Source of the DNA: Ruminococcus sp.
Lineage (GTDB): Bacteria > Bacillota > Clostridia > Oscillospirales > Acutalibacteraceae
Length of the DNA stretch: 64,000 nt
Reading direction: 5' to 3'
Assembly (NCBI GenBank): GCA_022779485.1
Contig: JALFTC010000045.1
Location: 1 to 64,000, forward strand
The notes under the pieces are model-generated. The model did no database searches and had not been told where the DNA came from. It worked only from the letters and a program-made list of their open reading frames with translations. The position numbers and the translations under genes were made by a program. This document shows, piece by piece, positions 24,414 through 32,942 of this stretch (position 1 is its first letter; each line of letters begins with the position of its first letter).

Positions 24414-24864
24414 CTCGTTTTGTCAGTGCCATTGCACCCTTTTCAAGTGCTTCGTAAAACGGCACTGCTCCTCCCCTTTCCTCGGTTTCTGCCCCAAGCT
24501 TTTCAAGGGCTTTCAGCCTGTCGAAAAATTTAATCTCCATTGCTCCGTCCTTTGGCTTTTTAATTTCGGAAATCATAAACAAATCCATCTGACCAAGCCT
24601 TTCTTCAGAAATATTCTCCTCTGTAATAAGGCTAATGCAATCGCTTATGCTCCCGAATGCAAGGTGCTGATACCCAAGCAAGGCAAGGTTTTTCAGCAGC
24701 TTTGACTTGGCGCTTAAAAGCCTTGTGATTTCCTCCATAATTACATCCTTGGAAATCAGTTCAAGTCCTGCACCCTATTCTGTGTACCCTGCAAGGAGAG
24801 CCGACTCCTCAACGGTTTTGCCGTTTGCAATATTTTGGCAAAAAACCTTTTCCTTCTTCTTCAA
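24406..24864 (-). pseudogene. Terminase small subunit with in-frame amber codon at position 30
   Basis: The full frame from a TTG at 24864 (11 bp after AAGGAGG) would be 152 codons. Codons 8-29 read FCQNIANGKTVEESALLAGY then TE, the typical N-terminal helix-turn-helix of small terminases. Codon 30 is TAG (24775-24777). The frame continues GAGLELISKDVIMEEITRLL, again typical, and ends at 24406. An internal ATG at 24738 could give a 110-aa product lacking the DNA-binding part. So the gene is disrupted, suppressed, or reinitiated. A sequencing error is also possible. Confidence 0.75.
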
Positions 24865-24943
24865 AAATTTTTCTACCTCCTTTTGCTAACTTGTAATTTT
24901 CGTTAGCATAAATATCCTGCAACCATACCCCGAAAAACAAAAA

Positions 24944-25012
24944 AATTGCATAGTAAAATGCAATTTCCGAAAAATGTTAATATATTGTTTACAAAAAATG
25001 CAATAATTGCAT
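24944..25012. promoter_or_regulatory. Pair of inverted repeats built from ATTGCAT/ATGCAAT
   Basis: AATTGCAT (24944-24951) and ATGCAATT (24958-24965) form a perfect 8-bp inverted repeat around a 6-bp spacer. A second, perfect 15-bp palindrome ATGCAATAATTGCAT lies at 24998-25012. The four half-sites share the same heptamer and sit just upstream of the GerA-like gene, facing the start of the phage-like cluster. They look like operator sites for a dimeric regulator. No regulator gene is next to them. Confidence 0.55.
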
Positions 25013-25032
25013 ACTTTGTTGGGATAATAAAA

Positions 25033-26433
25033 ATGGTGATTTGTTTGTTTAATTCTAATATAGAAAATAACATTACTGTCCTTGACAAGCTCACAAGGGC
25101 AAATGAAAGCTTTGACATAGTAAAAAGAATTATAAGAATAAACAAGAAAAAGACCGCCCTATATTTTATAGACGGTCTTTTAAAGGATGATATTATGGAA
25201 AAGCTGATGGAGTTCTTTTACGACATCAGCGACGACAGCTTTTTAAAAGACGCCGACAGCTTTATGGAAAACTGTATTCCCTATGTTGAGGTGACAAAAA
25301 GCAGAAATACAAGCGAAATTGTAACTTCCCTTCTTTCGGGTATAGCCCTTATGACCATTGACGGCATAGAGGACATTATCCTAATTGACACAAGGACATA
25401 CCCCCAAAGGGAAACAGCCGAGCCTGTCAACGACAAGGTTTTGCGTGGCAGTCGTGATGCTTTTACCGAAATTTTCATACACAACTGCGTACTTGTAAGG
25501 CGGAGAATCCGTGACAAAAATCTGACAATAAGTGCAATGCAGGCAGGAAAAATCTCAAAAACCGACATAGCACTTGTGTATATGAACGACCGAGTAGATA
25601 AAAAACTTCTGGAAAAAATCAAAAGAGAAATAAAAAATATTGACGACCAAGGTCTTTCTATGACACAACAGGCATTTGTTGAGGCACTCATAAAGCCAAA
25701 GTGGATTAACCCATTCCCAAAGGTAAAGTACACCGAAAGGCCTGACTCAACATCAGCCAATGTGCTAAAGGGGAACATTGCAATAATCGTTGACAATGCA
25801 CCAACGGCAATAATTATCCCAACATCTGTATTCGACCTTATGGAGGAGGCTGACGACTACTATTTTCCCCCTGTAACAGGAACATACCTAAGACTTTCAA
25901 GGTACCTCGTCACATTTTTCTCCCTGTTTATAACACCTCTTTGGCTCCTTGCAAATCAGTTTCCTCAATTCGTGCCACAGTTTTTGCAGTTTACAATAGT
26001 TGACGAACCCCAAAACATTTCTCTTTTTTGGCAACTTATACTGGTGGAGATAGCAATAGACGGACTTCGCCTTGCATCAATCAACACCCCCGACACACTA
26101 AGCACCACCTTGGGAATAATTGGCGGTATAGCACTATCGCAATTTGCAGTGGACGCAGGCTTTGCAAGCACGGAAACAATTTTGTATATGGCATTTGTCA
26201 CAATAGCAAACTACTCCCAGCCAAGCCAAGAGCTTTCCTACTCAATAAAATTTATGAGAATTTTCCTACTGATACTCACCCAACTACTGAACATATGGGG
26301 CTTTGCCCTTGGGGTGATAACATTGTTCATACTCCTCGCCAGTAACAAAACCCTGTCAGGCAAAAGCTACCTCTACCCCCTCATACCCTTTAAAGGCAAG
26401 GAGCTACTGAAAAAATTTGTGAGGTTGAAATAA
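25033..26433 (+). CDS. GerA/SpoVAF-family spore germination membrane protein
   Basis: A 466-aa A-subunit-type germinant receptor or SpoVAF homologue. The N-terminal soluble domain (about 1-230) holds SGIALMTIDGIEDIILIDTR and the conserved block RTYPQRETAEPVNDKVLRGS then RDAFTEIFIHNCVLVRRRIR. The C-terminal half has about five hydrophobic segments (e.g. LVTFFSLFITPLWLLANQFP) and the typical PDTLSTTLGIIGGIALSQFA block. Family members act in the spore inner membrane. B and C subunits are not nearby, which favours the SpoVAF branch, but no spoVA genes are present either. The start at 25033 avoids upstream codons that overlap the palindromes. Confidence 0.9.
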   Translation: MVICLFNSNIENNITVLDKLTRANESFDIVKRIIRINKKKTALYFIDGLLKDDIMEKLMEFFYDISDDSFLKDADSFMENCIPYVEVTKSRNTSEIVTSLLSGIALMTIDGIEDIILIDTRTYPQRETAEPVNDKVLRGSRDAFTEIFIHNCVLVRRRIRDKNLTISAMQAGKISKTDIALVYMNDRVDKKLLEKIKREIKNIDDQGLSMTQQAFVEALIKPKWINPFPKVKYTERPDSTSANVLKGNIAIIVDNAPTAIIIPTSVFDLMEEADDYYFPPVTGTYLRLSRYLVTFFSLFITPLWLLANQFPQFVPQFLQFTIVDEPQNISLFWQLILVEIAIDGLRLASINTPDTLSTTLGIIGGIALSQFAVDAGFASTETILYMAFVTIANYSQPSQELSYSIKFMRIFLLILTQLLNIWGFALGVITLFILLASNKTLSGKSYLYPLIPFKGKELLKKFVRLK

Positions 26434-26486
26434 CCCCCACAACACTACAATTCAACCCAACCTCCTGATGAAACCCGGCTTACACC

Positions 26487-26697
26487 CAGCCTCCCTCAGA
26501 CGAGGGAGGGGGACCGCTTGCGGTGGAAGGAGGGAAAAAGTGTTCTCTTCGGCTCTTTTTGTCCTTTGTGGATAGTTTGATTTATTGTTCTTATTCATAC
26601 TTTGGCATCTAAAGACAAAGCAAGATATATTGACTACTTTTTCACTCCCCCAGTCGCCTTTGGCGACAGCCCCCTCATCCGAGGGAGCCTTTGTTAA
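26487..26697 (-). repeat. Foldback (MITE-like) repeat, copy 3
   Basis: Same orientation as copies 2 and 5. The outer ends are CAGCCTCCCTCAGACGAGGG (from 26487) and CATCCGAGGGAGCCTTTGTT (to 26695). The variable hairpin here is GTCGCC-TTT-GGCGAC (26653-26667), different in sequence from both other versions but still perfectly paired. The copy lies between two convergent 3' ends (the GerA-like gene and the ABC permease gene). Confidence 0.9.
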
Positions 26698-26787
26698 ATC
26701 CATAATTTCATCTAACCTGATAATATTCATTAATGCACAACTGCTATCCTTTCAGATTCTTCGGTCACTTAATTACCTCACACCTAA

Positions 26788-26818
26788 AAAACGGCTCCCA
26801 ATAAAAGGGAGCCGTTTT
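26788..26818. terminator. Bidirectional terminator after the ABC permease gene
   Basis: A perfect 12-bp stem AAAACGGCTCCC / GGGAGCCGTTTT with a 7-base loop. A-run and T-run flank it so it can act in both directions. It ends the minus-strand ABC operon and may also stop read-through from the repeat side. Confidence 0.9.
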
Positions 26819-26864
26819 AAAAAAGGGGGTAGAAATATAGGTAATACGCAAATGATTATCCTAC

Positions 26865-28778
26865 TTATTCGTAATAATCTGAATCATCAAAATCCTGATA
26901 ATACTTTTCCAAATCAATGGACTTGAGGTACTTTATGGTGTTTTTATGTTGCTTGCTGACATACATAGTTTCCATATATCCCATATCATCACCGTCATCT
27001 GTGGTATAGTAAATACTACAATCAATACCATAATAACTCACTATACCCTCTTCAAAAACATTGTCAGTGCTTAATAAGCCTAAATTGTCTATATCCTTAT
27101 TGTAATTCTCAATAAGCTTCTTTATCACATCTTTATCCTTGATGGTGTAGTTTCCCTCCTTAAAGCCCTTCCAGCCCTCTATATACATATCAAGCTCACT
27201 ACACCTATCAATGGGAGCCTTGCCTACTATACCGTCGCCACTATCAATACTTCCGATAATATCACCAATGATGCGTGTATGCTTAAACACTAATGTAGGA
27301 TTGCTATAAGCCCTTGTTATTTCATTTCCCTTTTTATCGGTGTATCTTAAATATAGACCGTCGCCATTATAGTTTTCATATTCTTCATCATTTCCGTAAT
27401 TTCCGACAGGGGTATAAATACCGGAACATTGCTTCTCATATTCCTGCACTACCGCACTGTGATACTCAATTATTGACTTTATACTTTCAGGGTCGGATGT
27501 AGAATACATCTGGGGATTTTTACCTTTAATTTTTATATCCTCGTCAACATAACTACTAAAAGTTATTTCTACTTTCTTAACATCCTCAACATCGGGAACT
27601 CTTGTTGCATAACCAAACATACCTGTTGTAACAATAGCGAAGAAAATAAGTGATACCAAAGCCTCACAGCCGTAGAGTATCATCCACTTGCCAAAGCCTG
27701 ACATTCCCTTGTGGTAAATCAGGTGGAGAATGATATGGGAAATTATTGTTCCAATTATAATTCCAATAGAGAATAATATAATGTATGAAACAGAACTGAC
27801 CTCACCGCCAACATAAGGTATGCTTGAAATGGATGCCATTACCAATCCAAGCAACAGTCCCACCGTAACGCTTGTAAAAAACTTAATTGCAACACTTGGG
27901 AATACGAATGCAAAACCGCTTTGAGCAGACTCGGACTTCCTCTTTTTCACAAGGAAATATGTTGCTACTACAAGACCTGCTGTAAACAAAGTCCACCAAA
28001 TGTAATATGATACGGGAACATTAACATCAAAAATAACCGAAGAAGAAGTTACTGTGCGGGCAAGTGCGGTCATAAAGCCCGAACCGTACACACAAACAGG
28101 TGCAATAAAGGGCGACAACAGAGAAAGAACAACAGGAGAAACAGGAAATTCTCCAAAGCTTGAAAAACCTGACATACCCGGCAGTGCAAATTCGGGATAC
28201 AAGGTAAGCACCAGAACGCACACAGGGTAAACACCGCTTATTAAAATATACGTCACAATTGAATGTCCCACAGTGCCACAACAGACAGCAATAAATGCTA
28301 TAAAAGCAATATTCCCAAGAATGCCCACAGTACCGCAGAAAAATGCCACAACAGCGTCTTCAAAGCCTCTGAACAGAACAACGCCGTTGCCGATAAGGCA
28401 TACAATTATAAGAGGAACAACGGTAGAGGCAACAACAGCCACCATTCTGCCGAAGAACTGAGTTCTCCTTGAAACAGGCATACTGCCGTAAAAGTCCATA
28501 CTTCTTTTGTTGTGGAGGTAAGAAAAAGCCATAAAGGATATGACGGTAGCAAAAATCATAGCAAGATATACACATTCAAAAACATAAATATTTGAATTGT
28601 TTGCAATATCTCCGCCAAAATCATGTACAACATTTTTCATAAAATGAAGTTGCAAATAATTAATGCCCTCGCTGATAGGATACACATAAACAAGCAACGC
28701 CCAATATGCTATTGAAAATGGCAAAAATCTCCTTAGGCTATCCCTACATACACTTTTAAAAGCCTTAGAACACTTCAT
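26865..28778 (-). CDS. ABC transporter permease (YtrC/DUF6449-like)
   Basis: A 637-aa membrane protein. Roughly ten hydrophobic segments occupy residues 15-400 (e.g. VVAVVASTVVPLIIVCLIGN, then SIVTYILISGVYPVCVLVLT). A soluble C-terminal domain of about 220 residues contains EGWKGFKEGNYTIKDKDVIK and would lie outside the membrane. This plan is seen in permeases paired with YtrA/YtrB-type genes in clostridia. The start at 28778 follows GGGAGG; the gene overlaps the ATPase gene by 14 bp. The substrate is unknown. It may export or respond to cell-envelope compounds, as in the B. subtilis ytr system. Confidence 0.8.
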   Translation of the reverse strand: MKCSKAFKSVCRDSLRRFLPFSIAYWALLVYVYPISEGINYLQLHFMKNVVHDFGGDIANNSNIYVFECVYLAMIFATVISFMAFSYLHNKRSMDFYGSMPVSRRTQFFGRMVAVVASTVVPLIIVCLIGNGVVLFRGFEDAVVAFFCGTVGILGNIAFIAFIAVCCGTVGHSIVTYILISGVYPVCVLVLTLYPEFALPGMSGFSSFGEFPVSPVVLSLLSPFIAPVCVYGSGFMTALARTVTSSSVIFDVNVPVSYYIWWTLFTAGLVVATYFLVKKRKSESAQSGFAFVFPSVAIKFFTSVTVGLLLGLVMASISSIPYVGGEVSSVSYIILFSIGIIIGTIISHIILHLIYHKGMSGFGKWMILYGCEALVSLIFFAIVTTGMFGYATRVPDVEDVKKVEITFSSYVDEDIKIKGKNPQMYSTSDPESIKSIIEYHSAVVQEYEKQCSGIYTPVGNYGNDEEYENYNGDGLYLRYTDKKGNEITRAYSNPTLVFKHTRIIGDIIGSIDSGDGIVGKAPIDRCSELDMYIEGWKGFKEGNYTIKDKDVIKKLIENYNKDIDNLGLLSTDNVFEEGIVSYYGIDCSIYYTTDDGDDMGYMETMYVSKQHKNTIKYLKSIDLEKYYQDFDDSDYYE

Positions 28779-29652
28779 ATCCTGCACCTCCCATTTCTGT
28801 AATAAACATTTCTTCAAGGGTCAAAGGAAGCATCTCCACAAATGCAGGATTAAGCTCTGCAAGCCTGTTTCTTATGCTGTCCTCGTCACCCTGAATAAGC
28901 AGTGTAAAGTATCTTCCGTTTTGCATAATGTTCCTTGTATTAAGACCTTTAAAAATATCAGGCGTTACATCATCACTAAATGCAATCTGCACCTTAAATG
29001 CTTTGCTCCTCATCTCCTCAATCTTTGTATTGCTTACAATATCTCCGTTGTGGAGCAAAATCATAGTGTCGCAAATGTCCTCAAATTCTCTAAGGTTGTG
29101 TGACGCAATAACCGTAGTCATATTGTTGTCTGTTACATTCTGAACTATAAGCTTTTTAAGAGTTTGCCTGATAACAGGGTCAAGTCCGTCAAAAATTTCG
29201 TCAAGGAAAAGGTACTTTGGCTTTGTAGAAAATGCCAGCAAAAGTGCCGCCTGCCTTTGCATACCCTTACTCATATTAATAATTTTTGCATCGTGTCTGA
29301 TTGGAAAATATGCTGACAACTGCCTGAAATATTCTTCATCCCAGTTGGGATAAATTCCTGACAAATATTTTTTCAGCTTGCTCACCGTTGCGTTGTTAGA
29401 AAAGAATGGATAGTCGGAAATGTAGTAGCACTTTCCCCTGACCTCCATATTTTCAAAATTCCTTTTTCCGTCAATCAGCACAGTACCTCCGTCAGGCTCG
29501 TAAACACCGCTTAACATTCTTAAAAGTGTGCTTTTTCCGCTTCCGTTAGAGCCTGCAAGACCGCAGATTGCCCCGTCGGGGATTGACGCTGTAACATTGT
29601 TTACAGCAATGTTTTTATCAAACTTTTTTGTTAAATTAATAAGGTCAATCAC
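28765..29652 (-). CDS. ABC transporter ATP-binding protein (YtrB-like)
   Basis: A 295-aa ATPase. Walker A is GSNGSGKST (about 34-42), the signature is NMSKGMQRQ, Walker B is KYLFLDEIFDGLDP, and the switch His is in IASHN. These are all intact. The C-terminal part after 210 (IAFSDDVTPDIFKGLNTRNI) fits the small regulatory tail of this subfamily. The start overlaps the 3' end of the GntR gene by 4 bp, so regulator, ATPase and permease are one operon. Confidence 0.92.
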   Translation of the reverse strand: MIDLINLTKKFDKNIAVNNVTASIPDGAICGLAGSNGSGKSTLLRMLSGVYEPDGGTVLIDGKRNFENMEVRGKCYYISDYPFFSNNATVSKLKKYLSGIYPNWDEEYFRQLSAYFPIRHDAKIINMSKGMQRQAALLLAFSTKPKYLFLDEIFDGLDPVIRQTLKKLIVQNVTDNNMTTVIASHNLREFEDICDTMILLHNGDIVSNTKIEEMRSKAFKVQIAFSDDVTPDIFKGLNTRNIMQNGRYFTLLIQGDEDSIRNRLAELNPAFVEMLPLTLEEMFITEMGGAGYEVF

Positions 29653-30023
29653 TTGCCCTCACCTCCAATATATACCTCATCCAATATTTCTAAAACCTCG
29701 TCACGCTTAACGCCAAAGCCAAAGGCAGTTTGCAGGTTATTTTTTATCACTTTCTTAACCTCAATTTTTTCTGCCTCTCTGCTGTCAAAATTTTCAGAAA
29801 TAAAACTTCCTCTGCCCACAGCGGAGTAGATATAACCGTCATTTTCCAGCATACTGTACGCCTTGGAAACTGTGTTCGGGTTTATTCCAAGCTCCCCTGC
29901 AAGGGTTCTCACAGGCGGTAGCTTGTCGTTTGGCTTTAAAGCACCAAAGGACACAAGCCGTATCACATTTTCGTAAAGCTGTTTGTACACAGGCGTTGGT
30001 GACTGATAATTAATAGTAAACAT
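29649..30023 (-). CDS. GntR-family regulator, YtrA subfamily
   Basis: A 124-aa repressor. The winged helix (about 10-75) reads TPVYKQLYENVIRLVSFGAL, LPPVRTLAGELGINPNTVSK and AYSMLENDGYIYSAVGRGSF. The short C-terminal helical region is typical of the YtrA group, which has no ligand domain of the FadR or HutC type. It starts after AGGAGG and controls its own operon with the ABC genes in known members. The promoter contains a perfect 12-bp inverted repeat. Confidence 0.93.
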   Translation of the reverse strand: MFTINYQSPTPVYKQLYENVIRLVSFGALKPNDKLPPVRTLAGELGINPNTVSKAYSMLENDGYIYSAVGRGSFISENFDSREAEKIEVKKVIKNNLQTAFGFGVKRDEVLEILDEVYIGGEGK

Positions 30024-30044
30024 TACATCCTCCTTTCTGTTGAC

Positions 30045-30084
30045 CTAATTGTATTATAACAACTAATACAATTAGTACAATTAG
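30045..30084 (-). promoter_or_regulatory. Operator and promoter of the GntR-ABC operon
   Basis: CTAATTGTATTA (30045-30056) and TAATACAATTAG (30064-30075) are perfect 12-bp arms around a 7-bp spacer, and the half-site TACAATTAG recurs at 30076-30084. On the minus strand a perfect -10 TATAAT (30053-30058) lies inside the left arm, with TTGTAC (30075-30080) as -35. Binding of the YtrA-type protein would cover the promoter. Confidence 0.8.
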
Positions 30085-30135
30085 ATAATACAATACAAAA
30101 ATAGATTTGTCAACACTTTTTTTACAAATATGAAG

Positions 30136-30164
30136 TTGACACTTTTATAGAATAATGATAAACT
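30136..30164 (+). promoter_or_regulatory. Predicted promoter of the 100-aa membrane protein gene
   Basis: -35 TTGACA (30136-30141), a 17-bp spacer and a weak -10 TAAACT (30159-30164), about 28 bp upstream of the start codon. Divergent from the GntR operon. Confidence 0.5.
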
Positions 30165-30192
30165 ATTTGTATAGTTTCAAACGGAGGATATT

Positions 30193-30495
30193 ATGAAAAA
30201 TCAGAATAAACAGAAAGAAACATTATTACTTGGCAAGTATCATACATATGACGCAATGCTTTTTATCGGTGTTGCACTTGTAATTTTGGGAATTATTTTC
30301 CTTGGCACAGTATTTGTAGGAGCATTCACAATGGGCAGAGCATCTGTGATTTTGGGAATAATTTTCCTGCTTATAGGCGGAATAGTAACAGGCAACGGAA
30401 CTATGCTAAAGCGTAAGGCACTTGATGACGGTGACTACTACTGCGACTACAAAGCAGAAAAGAAGAAAAATTCTGAAAAAGAATTATCAGAATAA
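30193..30495 (+). CDS. Small two-helix membrane protein, unknown function
   Basis: A 100-aa protein. Residues 20-45 and 52-72 form two hydrophobic helices (DAMLFIGVALVILGIIFLGT and ASVILGIIFLLIGGIVTGNG). The C-terminal 30 residues are charged (DDGDYYCDYKAEKKKN). A GGAGG site precedes ATG 30193. It is transcribed alone, away from the ABC operon, with a strong terminator behind. No known family is recognised. Confidence 0.75.
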   Translation: MKNQNKQKETLLLGKYHTYDAMLFIGVALVILGIIFLGTVFVGAFTMGRASVILGIIFLLIGGIVTGNGTMLKRKALDDGDYYCDYKAEKKKNSEKELSE

Positions 30496-30513
30496 AATCA
30501 CATAAAAAATTTT

Positions 30514-30543
30514 GGGTGTGCATCAAAGCACACCCATTTTTTT
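30514..30543 (+). terminator. Terminator of the small membrane protein gene
   Basis: A perfect 8-bp stem GGGTGTGC / GCACACCC with a 6-base loop (30514-30535), followed by ATTTTTTT. Confidence 0.92.
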
Positions 30544-30549
30544 ATCAAA

Positions 30550-30809
30550 ACAAAGACTCCATCGGATGAGGTATTCCCTTTTCAGCGAAATGTTAGTAAA
30601 ACAAAGGCTCCCTCGGATGAGGGGGCTGTCGGCTATGCCGACTGGGGGAGTGAAAAAGTAGTCAATATATCTTTCTTTGTCTTTAGATTAAAAAGTTTAA
30701 GTCAGAACAATAAACCATACTATAATCTAAAAACAAAATGAGCAAAAGAGAACACTTTTTCACTCCTTCCACCGCAAGCGGTCCCCCTCCCTCATCTGAG
30801 GGAGGCTTA
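30550..30809 (+). repeat. Foldback (MITE-like) repeat, copy 4, with extension module
   Basis: The core is 30602-30809 in the same orientation as copy 1. The extension module at 30550-30601 is the mirror of the one in copy 2. The long-range arms are best preserved here: GGAGTGAAAAAGT (30647-30659) is perfectly complementary to ACTTTTTCACTCC (30755-30767). The variable hairpin is TGTCGGC-TAT-GCCGACT-type (30628-30643). The right end (GAGGGAGGCTTA) includes the TTA at 30807-30809 that is the feoB stop codon read on the minus strand. Confidence 0.9.
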
Positions 30810-32909
30810 TTGTATTTTATTCCTATCCTTTTTTACAATCTGATAAACAAACAGCAACAGTACCATAAAGGCAACCGGTGTGAAGAAATTGAATGACACC
30901 GTTCCCGAAAACAGTCCGCCGATTTGATAAATCATCAGGCACACAAGGTATGCAAAAACATTCTGGTACAGAAGTGCAAAGAAGAACCACTTTTTGCTGT
31001 TCATTTCCTTAGCCATTGCGGAAATTGCCGCAATACAAGGGGAATTCAGCAGATTAAATACCAAAAAGCTGAACCCTGCAACAGCGGTAGTCAACAGTGT
31101 ATTCACGGTTTCACCCTTTGACAAAAGCACTCCTATTGTTGCAACGATATTTTCCTTTGCAAAAAATCCCGAAAGTGTGGCGGCAACGCATTTCCAGTTG
31201 CCAAAGCCAAGGGGCGAGAAAATAAATGCTATAGCCGAGCCTATGTAGGAGATAAAGGAGCTGTCGGAGTTTTCTCCGCCAAGGTACACAAAACCCTCAC
31301 TTGTAACACCAAAGTTTGAAAGACACCACATCACAGCACAGGCAACCACAAGGACTGTTCCCGCCTTGATGATAAAACCTCTCACTCTCTCCCAAACATG
31401 ACGGAAAACTCCCGACATTACAGGCATATGGTATGAGGGCAATTCCATAACGAATGGGTTTTCCTCCGCCTTAAAAGGCTTTGTCTTTTTCAGCATAAGG
31501 GCGGACACAAGCACTGCAATAACACCGATAAGGTACATTGAGGGTGCAACCCACCATTTTCCCCCTAAAATCGCTCCCCCTATAAGGGAAATTATAGGCA
31601 ACTTTGCACCGCAGGGAATAAATGTTGTGGTGATGATGGTCATTCGCCTGTCGGAGTCGCTTTCAATGGTTTTTGACGCCATAATTCCCGGCACACCACA
31701 CCCCGAGCCGATAAGCAAAGGGATAAAGCTTTTGCCTGAAAGACCGAATTTTCGGAATAATCTGTCCATAACAAAAGCAATTCTCGTCATATATCCGCAG
31801 TCCTCAAGGAAACTGAGGAAGAAGAAGAGTATTGCCATTTGAGGGGCAAAGCCGATAACCGAGCCAACACCCCCTAAGATTCCGTCACATATCATTGAGA
31901 TAAGCCACTCTGCACAGCCAATGTTTGTAAGAAAAGCGGAAACTCCACCGCAAATCCACTCCCCGAACAGCACATCATTCACCCAGTCAGTAACAGATGT
32001 ACCAATAAGCGTTACCGAAACATAGTAAACGCCAAACATAATCAGGGCAAATATAGGAAGTCCCGTAAACTTGCCTGTAAGAATTTTGTCCAATTTATAT
32101 GATGTTGTGGTGGTAACATTAACCTTTTTACAGCATTCCTTAACTATTTTCGTTATGTAGTCATATCTTTCGCTGATTATAATGCTTTCCGCATCATCGT
32201 CAAGTTCCGTTTCACAAAGCTTTATATCCTTTTTTATGTGGTTTAGAACATCACTTTCAACCCCAAGAGTTTTAAGAACTTCCTTGTCATTTTCAAAGAT
32301 TTTAACAGCAAGGTACCTCTGTTGCTCCTCGGGAATTTCGTGTACAACAGCCTCCTCAATGTGGGCAAGTGTATGCTCAACAGGACCGCTAAAGCGGTGA
32401 ATGGGAAGATGTACATTGTCACTTGTTGCAGTTTTCACCGCCAAGTCAACAGTCTCTTCAACTCCCTCGTTTTTCAGAGCCGAAACCTCAATTATCTTTA
32501 CTCCAAGCCTTTTTGAAAGCAAATCTATGTTGATTTTGTCGCCGTTTTTACGGACAACATCCATCATATTAATAGCCATAACAACAGGTATTCCTGTTTC
32601 AATCAGCTGTAAGGTTAAGTACAAATTCCTCTCAATATTCGTACCGTCAACTATGTTCAAAATAACATTGGGTCTTTCCCCAACAAGGTAATTTCGTGCA
32701 ACAATTTCCTCCGGTGTGTAGGGTGAAAGTGAGTAAATGCCCGGCAAATCGGTGACGGTAACATTATCTCTCCCCTTTACCTTACCTTCTTTTTTCTCCA
32801 CAGTAACACCGGGCCAGTTGCCAACATACTGGTTACTGCCGGTTAAAATGTTAAAAAAGGTAGTTTTGCCACAGTTGGGGTTTCCGGCAAGTCCAATTCT
32901 TATCTCCAT
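30807..32909 (-). CDS. feoB: Ferrous iron transport protein B
   Basis: A 700-aa GTP-dependent Fe(II) transporter. The N-terminal G domain has G1 GNPNCGKTT (8-16), G3 DLPGIYSL, and G4 NMMD. A helical insertion domain follows up to about 270. The membrane part holds two Gate repeats (e.g. LIGSGCGVPGIMASKTIESD) and several helices. Length is normal. It is transcribed after feoA with a 33-bp gap. Its TAA stop lies at the edge of a foldback repeat. The usual C-terminal FeoC-like gene is not present. Confidence 0.97.
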   Translation of the reverse strand: MEIRIGLAGNPNCGKTTFFNILTGSNQYVGNWPGVTVEKKEGKVKGRDNVTVTDLPGIYSLSPYTPEEIVARNYLVGERPNVILNIVDGTNIERNLYLTLQLIETGIPVVMAINMMDVVRKNGDKINIDLLSKRLGVKIIEVSALKNEGVEETVDLAVKTATSDNVHLPIHRFSGPVEHTLAHIEEAVVHEIPEEQQRYLAVKIFENDKEVLKTLGVESDVLNHIKKDIKLCETELDDDAESIIISERYDYITKIVKECCKKVNVTTTTSYKLDKILTGKFTGLPIFALIMFGVYYVSVTLIGTSVTDWVNDVLFGEWICGGVSAFLTNIGCAEWLISMICDGILGGVGSVIGFAPQMAILFFFLSFLEDCGYMTRIAFVMDRLFRKFGLSGKSFIPLLIGSGCGVPGIMASKTIESDSDRRMTIITTTFIPCGAKLPIISLIGGAILGGKWWVAPSMYLIGVIAVLVSALMLKKTKPFKAEENPFVMELPSYHMPVMSGVFRHVWERVRGFIIKAGTVLVVACAVMWCLSNFGVTSEGFVYLGGENSDSSFISYIGSAIAFIFSPLGFGNWKCVAATLSGFFAKENIVATIGVLLSKGETVNTLLTTAVAGFSFLVFNLLNSPCIAAISAMAKEMNSKKWFFFALLYQNVFAYLVCLMIYQIGGLFSGTVSFNFFTPVAFMVLLLFVYQIVKKDRNKIQ

Positions 32910-32942
32910 TTTATCTCCTACTTTTACTAATTCCCATTATAA

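Noticed and set aside
14312-24864. A complete contractile injection system (R-tailocin or eCIS)
   Set aside because: No sheath or clear tube pair, no tape measure and no AAA ATPase of the eCIS type; and capsid, portal and terminase genes are present, which tailocins lack.
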